Positions 19,101 through 27,654 of a stretch of DNA of 64,000 nt are shown piece after piece. The stretch covers positions 1 through 64,000 of the forward strand of contig QCGX01000001.1 of the NCBI GenBank assembly GCA_003278125.1, in the 5' to 3' direction. The stretch comes from Pelagibacteraceae bacterium AG-390-C22. GTDB lineage: Bacteria; Pseudomonadota; Alphaproteobacteria; Pelagibacterales; Pelagibacteraceae. The stretch's first letter is position 1, and every line of letters begins with the position of its first letter. A program made the position numbers and the translations under genes. The notes under the pieces are model-generated. The model saw nothing but the letters and a program-made list of their open reading frames with translations. It had not been told where the DNA came from and did not search any database.

Positions 19101-19253
19101 ATATTCAGTTTGTATTGTAACTACTGGAGGTTGAACGTTTGGGAGTTCATCCGTGGGTATTTCTTGAAAAGTAACAAGTCCAAAAATTACAAGCACTAAA
19201 CTCATAACTGATGCTACGACAGGTCTTTTAATAGATAAGTCTGTTAAAAACAT
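16158..19253 (-). CDS. RND family efflux pump inner-membrane subunit (HAE1-like)
   Basis: The 1031-residue protein has the classic two-fold RND layout: a helix at 10-28, a large periplasmic loop, six helices at about 335-540, and a second loop and helix set. Proton-relay acidic residues are in GIVVDDAIVMLENI. It is most like the multidrug/solvent HAE1 group. It follows the adaptor gene after 7 bases. No TolC-like outer-membrane factor is nearby. SAR11 genomes have few efflux systems, so this may serve an envelope or lipid function rather than drug efflux; the substrate is not readable. Confidence 0.93.
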   Translation of the reverse strand: MFLTDLSIKRPVVASVMSLVLVIFGLVTFQEIPTDELPNVQPPVVTIQTEYRGASAEIVDTQITQKIEDFVAGTPGLETVDSFSEDESSRITLTFETDLDLDDVANDVRSSVSRVVDNLPEGAGQPEIFKQSAGMRTTMWLSFNSEIMTDLELTDYADRYLTDVFSTVNGVGRVRLGGERELSLRVWLDPIALAARDITTQEVEEVLKKENVEFPAGRIESKDIDLTIKLDKAYKNLENYKRLPLKRAKDGSIINLGDVARVELGAESLRTLFKGNGKQVVGIGIYQQSDANTIAVANGIKKKIKEIRPTLPPDTTLEVSFDRSNYIKSAIYEVYKTLVIALILVTIIIYLFLGNIRALVVPLIALPVSLISTFLSIYVFGFSINLFTLMALVLAIGIVVDDAIVMLENIVRRIELGDSPLVAAYKGAKQVSFAIIATTVVLVAVFIPLIFIKGITGVLFTQTAVTLASAVVISSFVALSLSPMLGSKFLKKNMNKSKIVIKFEKFLKDLTYFYKLSLLGWIKKKKIITSFLIGTLGLTIFLFNFAPKELIAPEDRGAFFVIVKAPQGSGFNFTKTKAEEIEKLLLPNVGKGEYRKLIMRVPGFGRSAKQVNSGFIIVLLEPWSKRDRHGVKIMRESFGKIGRVPGVLAFPIMPQGIRTGGIESPVQFVILGNTYDQLIKWKEIIKKEARKNPGLVSIQDDFDLNKPQLNVQINQKKAADLGVATEDIGRTIETIFGSKKVTNFTKDGKEYSIILQGDIKDRQEPDSISKVFVRSKNNGKLVSISNLVEYNEEGQSPFLARYNRQKAVTISARLVGDYSLDEALKFLVNVVEENTPQAKIAYKGESEEYKKTNTELYIIFALALITAYLAMCAQFESWKHPLTIMLTVPMAILGGLLGLLVVGSSLNVYSQIALIILIGLSAKNGILIVEFANQLRKEGKNLEVAVFEAAAIRLRPILMTSLSTIIGVLPLIISFGPGAASRLTVGITIFAGMIFSTFFTLYVIPTIYTVVGKNTKRIDAVEIELNKQLKK

Positions 19254-19260
19254 ATTTAAT

Positions 19261-20127
19261 TTATGGATTTATAATTTTTACTTTAGCGTTATTTCTTACT
19301 TTAGACACACCCTCGCTAATAACCATATCACCTTCATTTATTCCTGAAACAATAGAGACTTTTCCAAAGTTTCTTTTACCCATCTTAATATTTTTCTTTT
19401 CCGCGGTATCAGTATTAACGACATAAACAAAAGCCGTATTTCCTTGAATAGTAACTGCGCTTTCAGGAACACCAATTTGATTTGTTTCATCATAAATTAC
19501 TTTAACCGTCATCAATTGTCCGGGTATAATTTCAAAATTTGAATTATCTACAATAATTCTCGCTAAGATGGACCGAGTTGAGGGATCTATTCTTGAACTA
19601 ATAGACTCTACTACGCCTTTGAAACTTTTATTAAATGCTGAATTTTTTATCTCTGCTTTCAAACCAGGTTTCAGAATACTCACATAGTTTTCTGGAACTT
19701 TAATATCAATTACAATTTTTTTTAAATCATCAAGGGTTATAATTAAACTATTTGAACCAAGAACTCCCTGTGCAATTTCTCTTTTTCCAATCTTCCCTTC
19801 AAAATCGGCAACAATATTTTTTCCGTTTTTTAAAGCAATTATTATTTCATCTTTTTTAACAAATCTATTCGCTATATTTAAATTACCAACTATCTCATCT
19901 TTCTGAACTCTATAGACTTTAGAATTTTGAGCAATTGCTGTTCCAAATGTTTCTATACTTTTATAAAATAGTGACTTTTCAACTGTGCTCACAATTACAC
20001 CAGGCGCTGGTCTAACACTAAATTTTTTTTTAAAATGTAAACCTATAAAATGTCTAGCAACTATTATTGCAAAAATTGCAATAACAAAAATTATTAAAAA
20101 AGCTTTTAACTTTGATGCTGTTTTCAT
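19261..20127 (-). CDS. RND pump periplasmic adaptor (membrane fusion protein), minimal form
   Basis: The 288-residue protein has an N-terminal membrane anchor at 8-28, a biotinyl-lipoyl-like domain, a beta-barrel around 130-210 (IDIKVPENYVSILKPG, SRIDPSTRSILARI) and a membrane-proximal domain. The lipoyl half-motifs (about 75-97 and 107-122) are joined by only about ten residues, so the long coiled-coil hairpin that reaches TolC in most adaptors is absent. That explains the short length against the usual 350-400. It is cotranscribed with the pump gene downstream and lies 3 bases from sseA. Confidence 0.88.
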   Translation of the reverse strand: MKTASKLKAFLIIFVIAIFAIIVARHFIGLHFKKKFSVRPAPGVIVSTVEKSLFYKSIETFGTAIAQNSKVYRVQKDEIVGNLNIANRFVKKDEIIIALKNGKNIVADFEGKIGKREIAQGVLGSNSLIITLDDLKKIVIDIKVPENYVSILKPGLKAEIKNSAFNKSFKGVVESISSRIDPSTRSILARIIVDNSNFEIIPGQLMTVKVIYDETNQIGVPESAVTIQGNTAFVYVVNTDTAEKKNIKMGKRNFGKVSIVSGINEGDMVISEGVSKVRNNAKVKIINP

Positions 20128-20130
20128 TTT

Positions 20131-20946
20131 TTATTTAATTCCGTATTCTGCCCAAGAACCATCATAGACAACGGGTTTTCTACCACTTATGATAGAATTA
20201 GTTAACCCTAAAACACATGCAGTCATTCCAGATCCGCAAGTAAATGCTATCTTTTTATTTGGATCAATTTTGTTTTTTTCAAAAATAGATATTAATTCTT
20301 CTTTTTTTTTAAAAGTATGATCAGCACTATTTATTAGTTCTGTGAAAGGTATATTTTTTGAATCTTCTATATTTCCACTTTTTAATCCTTTTCTAGACTC
20401 AGGTTGTAGACCCAAAAACCTTTCTCTACTACGAGCATCAACTAGTTCAAAAGATTTATTTTTGATATTTGCAGTTATTTGATTTTTATTTAAAACTAAA
20501 GAGTTATTTTCATGGGCTAAATAAGAACTTTTTTCGAACTTTTTAATATCCGCTGTGGTATCTTTTTTTTCCTTTATCCATTTTTTAAAACCACCATCTA
20601 AAACGGAGACTAAATTAGGGTCATGATTGAAATATAAAAAAGTGTACCAGACACGGCACGAGCTAATGATGTCAGAATTATCGTAAATAATAATATGATC
20701 AGAGTTTTTAACTCCAAGCTCTGACATAATCTTTTCCCAATCATTTTTTTCTGGCAACATATGTGGCAAACTAGATTTATGATTAGAATTTTTATCGATA
20801 TCAAAAAAATTTGAATTTTTTATATGAGCTGAATGGAATTCATTTATAGCGCTTCGATTAGAGCTAGGTAAATGCCAGCTACCATCAAATACTCTTACAT
20901 TCTCTAAATTTTTTTCTAGCCAATCTGTAGAAACTAAATTTTTCAT
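20131..20946 (-). CDS. sseA: 3-mercaptopyruvate / thiosulfate sulfurtransferase
   Basis: A tandem rhodanese of 271 residues: an inactive N-terminal rhodanese domain and a C-terminal one with catalytic Cys237 in FTCGSGMTA. The CGSG(V/M)T loop is the form found in mercaptopyruvate sulfurtransferases rather than thiosulfate-specific rhodaneses. It moves sulfane sulfur to cyanide or thiol acceptors and helps in cysteine breakdown. Overlaps the msrA stop by 4 bases, so both sulfur-related genes are coupled. Confidence 0.9.
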   Translation of the reverse strand: MKNLVSTDWLEKNLENVRVFDGSWHLPSSNRSAINEFHSAHIKNSNFFDIDKNSNHKSSLPHMLPEKNDWEKIMSELGVKNSDHIIIYDNSDIISSCRVWYTFLYFNHDPNLVSVLDGGFKKWIKEKKDTTADIKKFEKSSYLAHENNSLVLNKNQITANIKNKSFELVDARSRERFLGLQPESRKGLKSGNIEDSKNIPFTELINSADHTFKKKEELISIFEKNKIDPNKKIAFTCGSGMTACVLGLTNSIISGRKPVVYDGSWAEYGIK

Positions 20947-21392
20947 AATTTATTTTTTTCTATATATTTTTGATGATATTCTTCTGCTTTACAGTAATTT
21001 TTAACTTTAGAGATATTCGTTTGAATTTTACCATCAAATTCTTTATTTTTTTCTTTTAAAACTTCCTCAGCTTCCTTTTTTTGTTCATCTGATTCATAAA
21101 ATATTTCACTTCTGTATTGAGTACCTACGTCTGGAAATTGCATATCTTTCTGAGTTGGGTCGTGCATTTTAAAAAATAAATCTAATATTTTTCTAAAAGA
21201 AATTATTTTTTCATCGAATGTAATTCTAACTACTTCTGCATGGCCTGTGTCACCTCCACACACTTCTTTATAAGTAATAATAGGATTTTTTCCTCCAGCG
21301 TATCCTACTTCTGTTTCAATAATTCCATCTTTATTTTTAAAGTTCTCCTCAGGTTTCCAAAAACATCCAAGTGCAAGTGTACATTTCTTCAT
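20943..21392 (-). CDS. msrA: peptide methionine sulfoxide reductase MsrA
   Basis: Repairs oxidised methionine (S-sulfoxide). The active-site motif GCFW is at residues 9-12 with Cys10; GYAGG, HAEVV and HDPTQ follow in the order of the family. A C-terminal cysteine in KNYCKAEEYHQKYI can act in recycling. 149 residues is a compact MsrA. It heads a minus-strand run msrA-sseA-adaptor-pump and is divergent from the DMT transporter gene with a 12-base gap. Confidence 0.95.
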   Translation of the reverse strand: MKKCTLALGCFWKPEENFKNKDGIIETEVGYAGGKNPIITYKEVCGGDTGHAEVVRITFDEKIISFRKILDLFFKMHDPTQKDMQFPDVGTQYRSEIFYESDEQKKEAEEVLKEKNKEFDGKIQTNISKVKNYCKAEEYHQKYIEKNKL

Positions 21393-21404
21393 AAGTTATT
21401 TATT

Positions 21405-22313
21405 ATGTTTAGAATTAAGGAGGATATTAAATTGTTAACACAAAATCAAATGGGCGTATTGTACATGGTCGCAAGCGTGATTTGCTTTTCCATCATGGAT
21501 ATCTGTGTTAAATGGCTAGATTACTATCCAGTTGGACAGGTTTTATTTCTACGATTTTTTATCGGTTTCATTCCAATCTTTTTTATTATTCCAAAAGACA
21601 AAATTTTTACTTTTTACAAAACTTCGCGCCCAGGACTTCATGCATTTAGAGCTATTAGTGGAGCTCTAGCAATCATTGCATTATTTTATGGTTTAAGAGA
21701 GTTGCCTTTAGCAGACGTTGTTTCATTAACTTTTGCTGGTCCTATATTCGTAACAGTTGCTTCAATTTTCTTTTTATCTGAAACAGTTGGAATTAAAAGA
21801 TGGTTTGCTGTGTTTCTTGGTTTTATTGGGATGCTATTAATTGTTCAGCCAGCATTTGTAGATTTAAATTATTACTATATTTCTCCAATAATTTTTTGTA
21901 TTTTTTTTGCTTGTGTAGCAATTAGCGTAAGGTCTCTCTCTAAAACTGAGGCCAACTATACAATAGCTTTTTATTTTACTCTCTTATGCACTATTCTAGG
22001 TTTATGTTCTATTTTTTTTGTGGACTGGGTAATGCCAACAAAGATTGATTTTTTAATTTTTACTGTTATGGCACTTTGTGGAAGTATTGCAAATTTATTA
22101 TTAACCCAAAGTTATAGATTAGCAGAAGCTTCCCTCGTTACCCCAATAAAATATCTAAGCCTTGTATTTGCAATAGTTTTTGGTTTTTTAATATGGAGCG
22201 AGGTACCTAAAATTTTAACTTTGTTAGGCGCATCACTTGTTATCTTAAGTTCATTGATTATTTTTATTAGAGAATCTCAATTAAAAAAACAAATCATAGC
22301 ACCTAGGCCATGA
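21405..22313 (+). CDS. DMT/EamA family transporter
   Basis: The 302-residue membrane protein has ten predicted helices in two EamA repeats (about 20-145 and 160-285). Motifs include an early SIMDICVKWL and the repeat-2 ending SEVPKILTLLGASLVILSS. The family exports or imports amino acids, nucleosides or other metabolites; substrate unknown. The start ATG at 21405 is chosen because further upstream codons lie inside msrA on the other strand. It overlaps the glycosylase gene by 4 bases. Confidence 0.85.
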   Translation: MFRIKEDIKLLTQNQMGVLYMVASVICFSIMDICVKWLDYYPVGQVLFLRFFIGFIPIFFIIPKDKIFTFYKTSRPGLHAFRAISGALAIIALFYGLRELPLADVVSLTFAGPIFVTVASIFFLSETVGIKRWFAVFLGFIGMLLIVQPAFVDLNYYYISPIIFCIFFACVAISVRSLSKTEANYTIAFYFTLLCTILGLCSIFFVDWVMPTKIDFLIFTVMALCGSIANLLLTQSYRLAEASLVTPIKYLSLVFAIVFGFLIWSEVPKILTLLGASLVILSSLIIFIRESQLKKQIIAPRP

Positions 22314-22936
22314 GCAATAAGCCTAAGTATTGGAATAAAGCTAAAAGAACTTTATCAAAAAAAGATAAAGTCATGAGAAAATTAATCCATAATTATAAAG
22401 ACAAATCATTAGTTACTAGAAATGATGTGTTTTTTTCACTTTGTAAAAGTATTATTGGACAACAGATAAGTGTAAAAGCAGCAAATTCTGTTTTTTTAAA
22501 ATTTAAAAAAAAATGTAAAAATAAGATTACTGCGAAAGTTGTTAATAGATTACCTTCAAATAGTTTAAAAAGTTGTGGCCTTAGTAGACAAAAAGTTAAA
22601 GGGATAAAAGATTTAGCCAAGAAGACTTTAAACAAAAGTTTTAAACCCAACTTAATAAAAAAGATGACTGATGAAGAGGCAATAGAATATTTGTCTGAAC
22701 TAAGACAAATAGGCAGATGGTCTGCAGAAATGATTTTATTATTTACTTTTAATAGATCAAATATTTGGCCTTTACAAGATATTGGTCTTTTACGAGCTAT
22801 ATCAAATAATTATAATAAGAAATATTTACCTCCAAAAATATTTTTAAACAAACTTTATAAAAAGTTTACGCCTTACTGTTCGGTAGCCACTTGGTATCTA
22901 TGGCGATCAATTGATGATGAGCCAATTCAGTACTAA
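22310..22936 (+). CDS. DNA-3-methyladenine glycosylase II-like (AlkA family, HhH-GPD)
   Basis: The 208-residue protein has the helix-hairpin-helix GPD fold: SIIGQQISVKAA early, the hairpin LRQIGRWSAEMIL, and the catalytic Asp in WPLQDIGLLRA. These match AlkA-type glycosylases that remove alkylated bases in base excision repair. The E. coli N-terminal TBP-like domain is absent, as usual for the short family. It ends 4 bases into the convergent DUF1330 gene. Confidence 0.88.
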   Translation: MSNKPKYWNKAKRTLSKKDKVMRKLIHNYKDKSLVTRNDVFFSLCKSIIGQQISVKAANSVFLKFKKKCKNKITAKVVNRLPSNSLKSCGLSRQKVKGIKDLAKKTLNKSFKPNLIKKMTDEEAIEYLSELRQIGRWSAEMILLFTFNRSNIWPLQDIGLLRAISNNYNKKYLPPKIFLNKLYKKFTPYCSVATWYLWRSIDDEPIQY

Positions 22937-23220
22937 ACGCCTTCAATTGTTTGATGTTGCCGATCAGCATATCCTTTAAGAATTGAGTGAGCCTCTTGAT
23001 ATTCTTTTGATTGATAAAAGGTATTAGCTTCCTCATAGGATGGAAATTCAATTAGCACTGTTCTGGGAGATTTTGCTCCCTCATTTGATATAGATCTACC
23101 ACCTCTTATTAAAAATTTTCCCTTAAATTTTTCAACTGCTGCTTTAGCCTTAATAGCATATTCTTTTAGTTTTTCTTCATTAGTAATATTTTTATAAACA
23201 CAAACTACATATCCTTTCAT
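22933..23220 (-). CDS. DUF1330 family protein
   Basis: The 95-residue protein matches the DUF1330 pattern, a dimeric alpha/beta ferredoxin-like fold: KGYVVCVYKNIT, the conserved FLIRGG and a late FPSYEEANTFYQSKEYQEA. Members are often found near metabolic enzymes but have no settled function. The ATG at 23220 is preceded by AAGGAGAAGTAA, a strong ribosome binding site. It is divergent from the phosphoribosyltransferase gene, 33 bases away. Confidence 0.85.
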   Translation of the reverse strand: MKGYVVCVYKNITNEEKLKEYAIKAKAAVEKFKGKFLIRGGRSISNEGAKSPRTVLIEFPSYEEANTFYQSKEYQEAHSILKGYADRQHQTIEGV

Positions 23221-23253
23221 TTACTTCTCCTTAAAAATAATTTAGTTTTTTCT

Positions 23254-23778
23254 ATGGCTGAGAAACTTATCATAGATTGGAAAGAATATAATCTAATTAC
23301 AGAAAAATTAGCTATTCAAATTCATCAAAGTGGATTTAAACCTGATATGTTAATTGGGATTATGAGAGGAGGAGCACCTATTATAGATGTTCTAAGCAGA
23401 ATTTTTAAATTAAAATGTGCTTATCTTGCAGTGGAATCATACTCAGGTAAAGGGATTGAAGATAAACAGGGAGAATTAGTATTCTCTCGAGAAATGAGTT
23501 CGACAGTTCAGGATATGAGAGGAAATCTTCTTTTATGTGATGATTTATCAGATACTGGTGTAACATTGAATAAAAGCATTCAATGGTTAAAAAATTATGC
23601 TCCTTTAAAAGGAAATATTAAAAATATAAAAACAGCTGTTCTTTGGAAAAAGAAAGACTCTACTTTTGAACCAGATTTTTGTGCTCAAAAATTAGATAGT
23701 AATCCTTGGATTGTTCAACCTTTTGAACGTTATGAGGAGATAAGAGTAGAAGATTTAGTTAAGAAACACAAAAAGTAA
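23254..23778 (+). CDS. purine phosphoribosyltransferase (hypoxanthine/xanthine-guanine type)
   Basis: Type I phosphoribosyltransferase of 174 residues. The PRPP loop is LLCDDLSDTGVTL around 90-102, and MRGGAPI is the pyrophosphate loop. It would convert a free purine base and PRPP to the nucleotide. The convergent gene across a shared terminator is a purine permease, which supports a role in purine salvage. The exact base is not readable. Confidence 0.82.
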   Translation: MAEKLIIDWKEYNLITEKLAIQIHQSGFKPDMLIGIMRGGAPIIDVLSRIFKLKCAYLAVESYSGKGIEDKQGELVFSREMSSTVQDMRGNLLLCDDLSDTGVTLNKSIQWLKNYAPLKGNIKNIKTAVLWKKKDSTFEPDFCAQKLDSNPWIVQPFERYEEIRVEDLVKKHKK

Positions 23779-23800
23779 GGGCCAGTGAAAACTGGCCCTT
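23777..23800. terminator. bidirectional hairpin terminator
   Basis: A perfect 10-bp stem, AAGGGCCAGT with ACTGGCCCTT, closed by a GAAA tetraloop, sits between the convergent phosphoribosyltransferase and permease genes. On the minus strand a T run (CTTTTT) follows the stem, so termination should be stronger for the permease transcript. Confidence 0.8.
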
Positions 23801-23807
23801 GAATTTA

Positions 23808-25118
23808 TTAGGCTACGTAAAAACTTAATACACTTACGGCTGCAATCACCCAAATAGCTGGAGATGTTTTTCCAAACTTTCCAGTAAGTAATTTGATTAA
23901 TGCATAAGCAATAAATGCCAAAGCAATACCGTTACTAATGCTGTAAGTGAGCGGCATTGTAATCATAGCTACAACTGCTGGCGCAGATTCAGCTATATCA
24001 TCCCACTCAATGTCAGTGATATTTCTTACGAAAAGAACTGCAACATATAATAACGCTGCACCATCAATCTCTTTTGGTAAACTAGTAGCTAATGGTGAAA
24101 AAAATAAACAAGCTAAAAAAAGAACTCCAATCACTAAAGAAGTCATTCCAGTTCTACCACCTGCTTTAACTCCAGCCCCAGACTCGACGTAACTTGTTAC
24201 CGTTGTAGTTCCCATCATAGCTCCTGCAACTGTTCCAACACTATCGGATAGCATTGCTTTATTAATATCCTGAACTTTTCCTTTTTTATCTACTTTGCCC
24301 GCAACATTTGCTACTGATGTTAATGTTCCAGCTGTATCAAAGAAATCAATAAATAATAAAGTAAACACTACAGTAGACATTCCTGCAGTTAGAGCAGCTT
24401 TTAGATCAAAATCAAAAAGATAAGTCATCGGCGGAATAGATCCTACGACACCATTAAATTTAGCTAATCCTGTTGCCCAAGCTATAATACTAAAAGCGAG
24501 TATTCCTATTATTATGTTCCCTTTAACTTTCATTTTTTCTAAAACAACCATTGCAACAAATGCTAGACATCCAAGAAGTACTAATGGATTTTTAATATCT
24601 CCAATAGTAACAAGCGTTACAGGATGATCTCCGACGACACCCATTATCTCCAAACCAATAATTGCTAAGAACAATCCAATACCAGCTCCTATTCCAAGTT
24701 TTAAACTTCTTGGAATTGAATTGATTAACCATGCTCTAATTGGTGTTAAGGATATAATTAAGAATAATACACCTGCAACTAAAACTGCACCTAGAGCTGC
24801 TTGAGGTGTATATCCCATACCTCCAACTACTCCAAATGCAACAAACGCATTTATTCCCATTCCAGGCGCTAAGCCTATAGGCCAAGTCTTACCGTAAAAT
24901 GCCATTATAAAACAAGCCAGAGCAGTCGCTACTATCGTTGCAGTAAAAACCGCGCCAAAGTCAAAGAAACCTTTTTCTGGTCCAGCAAATTCTCCAGAAA
25001 GAATAAAAGGATTTAAAAACATTATGTATGCCATTGTAAGAAACGTAGTTACTCCAGCAATTACTTCTGTTTTAAAATTAGTTTTATGCTTTCTATACTC
25101 AAAATATTTATTCATCAT
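23808..25118 (-). CDS. NCS2-type purine permease (AzgA/PbuG-like)
   Basis: Multi-pass membrane protein of 436 residues with about 12-14 helices. The N-terminus KTEVIAGVTTFLTMAYIMFLNP, the NAFVAFGVV and the DFFDTAGTLTSVA segments are diagnostic of the AzgA/PbuG hypoxanthine-guanine-adenine branch. The start is the ATG at 25118, with GGAGG nine bases before it; an ATG directly follows it. A longer frame to 25193 lacks support. Works with the convergent phosphoribosyltransferase in purine salvage. Confidence 0.92.
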   Translation of the reverse strand: MMNKYFEYRKHKTNFKTEVIAGVTTFLTMAYIMFLNPFILSGEFAGPEKGFFDFGAVFTATIVATALACFIMAFYGKTWPIGLAPGMGINAFVAFGVVGGMGYTPQAALGAVLVAGVLFLIISLTPIRAWLINSIPRSLKLGIGAGIGLFLAIIGLEIMGVVGDHPVTLVTIGDIKNPLVLLGCLAFVAMVVLEKMKVKGNIIIGILAFSIIAWATGLAKFNGVVGSIPPMTYLFDFDLKAALTAGMSTVVFTLLFIDFFDTAGTLTSVANVAGKVDKKGKVQDINKAMLSDSVGTVAGAMMGTTTVTSYVESGAGVKAGGRTGMTSLVIGVLFLACLFFSPLATSLPKEIDGAALLYVAVLFVRNITDIEWDDIAESAPAVVAMITMPLTYSISNGIALAFIAYALIKLLTGKFGKTSPAIWVIAAVSVLSFYVA

Positions 25119-25254
25119 AAAATTCAACCTCCGTTTAATGCTAATTACTCCGATTCGATGAAAAAATCCTTTAAAAGTTAGGTTTAAAGTCATTTTACAA
25201 CCTGTGGGTAATATTTCTGTTTATAAGTTTAAGGTATAAAATGAATTAACCTTT

Positions 25255-25563
25255 ATGACTAAAATTAAATTTGTTTTTTTTATTATATTTGGCTTTTTGA
25301 TACTTCTTTCTGCCTGTCAGTCTGTATCTAAAAAAATAGATGAAAAAACTATTCAAGAAGAAAAAGAGTTGAGCAAGTGGTTAAATAAGCCAGAGTCAGA
25401 ACTTAAAATTGTTTACGGTCAACCCGATAAGATAGAATTTTTAGAAACTAGAAATAGAAATTACATTTATATTACCGAAAAATTTAAAATTAAGTGTGAG
25501 AGAAAATTTGAGATAAATCAAAATAATACAGTTATAGGTTTTACTAGTAAAAATTGTTTTTAA
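25255..25563 (+). CDS. small lipoprotein of unknown function
   Basis: The 102-residue protein starts with a lipoprotein signal ending in LLSAC (Cys at about 21). The mature part is short, charged and then beta-rich, with NYIYITEKFKIKCERKFEI and a terminal NCF; two cysteines could form a disulfide. The WLNKPESELKIVYGQPDKIEF portion recalls small outer-membrane lipoproteins of the SmpA/BamE-like type, but the likeness is weak. Divergent from the permease gene; convergent with ptrB, 6 bases away. Confidence 0.7.
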   Translation: MTKIKFVFFIIFGFLILLSACQSVSKKIDEKTIQEEKELSKWLNKPESELKIVYGQPDKIEFLETRNRNYIYITEKFKIKCERKFEINQNNTVIGFTSKNCF

Positions 25564-25569
25564 AAATTT

Positions 25570-27654
25570 TTAATTATTAATTTGAGCAGTTTTTAAGATA
25601 AAACTATATTCTTCAGCTAACTCTGTGATAGCATTATCACGCCCACTCATACCTCCATGACCAGCAGCTTCCATCTTGCACTTTAATAATTGAGTATTAT
25701 TATCATTTTTAACATCCCTTAGCTTAGCGATATATTTTACTGGCTCACTGTATAAGACACGATTATCAAACAGAGAAGTAGTAATCAGCATTGAAGGGTA
25801 AGATTTATTATCAAGATTATTATAAGGAGAGTAAGAATAAATATATTCGAAGTATTCTTTGCTTTCTATTGGGTTTCCCCATAATTCCCATTCAGCAGGA
25901 GTAAGTGGCAGTTTTTCATTTAGCATAGTAGTCATAGTGTCAACAAAAGGTACAAGCAGAAGCATTGAAAAAAATAATTCAGGCGCCATGTTAGCAAGCG
26001 CCCCACCAGTTAGCCCACCAGCAGATCCTCCGTAGAAACAAATTCCACCTTTGTAAGTATATCCATGGTCAATTAAATGGTTAGCGCATGCAATATAGTC
26101 TAAGAAGGTATTTTTTTTTAATTTCTTTTTTCCTTCTTCATGCCAGACATCGCCAAGATCACCTCCTCCTCTAACATGTGCGATTGCAAAAGTTATTCCT
26201 CGATCTACTAAACAAAATCTTGAAGCACTAAATGATGGAGAGATACTATGTTTATAAGCTCCATAAGCATAAAGTAAGATTTTTGTTTTTCCATCTTGCT
26301 TAGAATTTTTTAAACGTACTAAGCTAATTGGAATCATTCTGCCGTCATGAGATTTAGCTTTTATTCTCTCCACTATATATTTATCTGGATCATGACCTGA
26401 AGGAATTTCAGTTTCTTTCACAAGTTTTTTTTCTTTTGTTAAAATATCATATTCATAAATTTTACCCGGTGTTTTCATACTTTCCCAGCCGACTCTAATT
26501 TTAGAAGTGTTTCTATTTTTTTCCATTAAAGAAGCCGCGGGACAACCTATTGCTTCATCAGAAATTTTTATTTCTTCTTCTTCATTAGTTTTTATATTTC
26601 TTATAAATAATTTTGGAATAGCATCGGTTTTTTCACTTCGAATAATAAAATCATCTAAAAATTCTAAAGATCCAATAATAGTTTCTTTCTTTGAGGGAAT
26701 AAATTCTTCTAGATTGCTGATATCATTAATTTTACATCTAAGAATTTTATAGTCTCTGGCATCTTTGTTTGTCTGGATATAAAAATACTCTTTCCAAGAG
26801 TCTATTGAATATCGAACATCCTTTTCTCTTTTCTGGAATAATACTGGCTTAATGAAGTTGGTATTTGTTGGAAAAAAATATTCTTCTGTAGTGATATGAT
26901 CAGAGGAAGAAATTATGAAAAATTTTTCATCTGAGCTCAAACTTATACCACAAGTAAAAGTTTCGTCCTGTTCTTCAAATATTAATTTATCATTATTAAC
27001 TGGTGTTCCAATTTCATGTTTATAGATTTGTCTAGGTCTATGATATTTATCTAGCTTTGAATAAAAAAAACTTTTACTATCCAAAGACCAAGTTATACTT
27101 CCGCTGGTATTTTCAATGATATCCTTTTCATTTTTGTTAATATCAAGATCTCTAAGATAAATTGTAAAATACTCAGATCCTTTAAGATCCAAAGAATAAG
27201 CCATATATTTATCGCAGTGAGAAACACTTATACTTCCTAAGCCAAAATATTCTGAACCACATTTTTTCTTTTCAAGGTCTCCGTCGAAATAAATTTCTTC
27301 TGGTTTAGAGCCATCTATAAGTTGCCTGATATTTTTTCCATAGTTTCCTTCAGCTTCAGTTTTAGACCAGTAATAATATTTTTTGTCCTTAAATTTTAAT
27401 GAAGTATCATCTAACTTTATTTTAGATTTAATTTCATTGAAAAGATTTTTTTGTAAGTTTTTTACATCCTTAAAATAATCCTTTGTAATAGAATTATTTT
27501 CCTCAATATAATTCCTCACCTCTGGTAATAGTTTATTTGGATCTTTTAAAACCTCTAAAATATTAGGCTGATCTACCCATGCATAATCATCTTCTAATGA
27601 TATGCCATGATGCTTTTTTACAGACTCTATTTTTTTCAATTTAGGAGTTTTCAT
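25570..27654 (-). CDS. ptrB: oligopeptidase B (prolyl oligopeptidase family S9A)
   Basis: The 694-residue serine peptidase has an N-terminal beta-propeller (about 60-400) and a C-terminal alpha/beta hydrolase domain. The nucleophile is Ser in YGGSAGGLTGG, the Asp is in TSLFDNRVLYSEP and the His in AGHGGMSGR. PEW-like PAEWELWGNP and HVRGGGDLG are typical of oligopeptidase B, which cuts small peptides after basic residues. It probably degrades imported or turnover peptides. The start is divergent from the J-protein gene with a 2-base overlap. Confidence 0.93.
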   Translation of the reverse strand: MKTPKLKKIESVKKHHGISLEDDYAWVDQPNILEVLKDPNKLLPEVRNYIEENNSITKDYFKDVKNLQKNLFNEIKSKIKLDDTSLKFKDKKYYYWSKTEAEGNYGKNIRQLIDGSKPEEIYFDGDLEKKKCGSEYFGLGSISVSHCDKYMAYSLDLKGSEYFTIYLRDLDINKNEKDIIENTSGSITWSLDSKSFFYSKLDKYHRPRQIYKHEIGTPVNNDKLIFEEQDETFTCGISLSSDEKFFIISSSDHITTEEYFFPTNTNFIKPVLFQKREKDVRYSIDSWKEYFYIQTNKDARDYKILRCKINDISNLEEFIPSKKETIIGSLEFLDDFIIRSEKTDAIPKLFIRNIKTNEEEEIKISDEAIGCPAASLMEKNRNTSKIRVGWESMKTPGKIYEYDILTKEKKLVKETEIPSGHDPDKYIVERIKAKSHDGRMIPISLVRLKNSKQDGKTKILLYAYGAYKHSISPSFSASRFCLVDRGITFAIAHVRGGGDLGDVWHEEGKKKLKKNTFLDYIACANHLIDHGYTYKGGICFYGGSAGGLTGGALANMAPELFFSMLLLVPFVDTMTTMLNEKLPLTPAEWELWGNPIESKEYFEYIYSYSPYNNLDNKSYPSMLITTSLFDNRVLYSEPVKYIAKLRDVKNDNNTQLLKCKMEAAGHGGMSGRDNAITELAEEYSFILKTAQINN

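Noticed and set aside
21240-21404. N-terminal extension of the DMT transporter
   Set aside because: It runs antisense through msrA, and the helix pattern of the transporter begins only after 21405.
23808-25254. Purine riboswitch before the purine permease
   Set aside because: The 136-base region before the permease was read on the minus strand; no conserved purine-aptamer core or three-way junction could be recognised.
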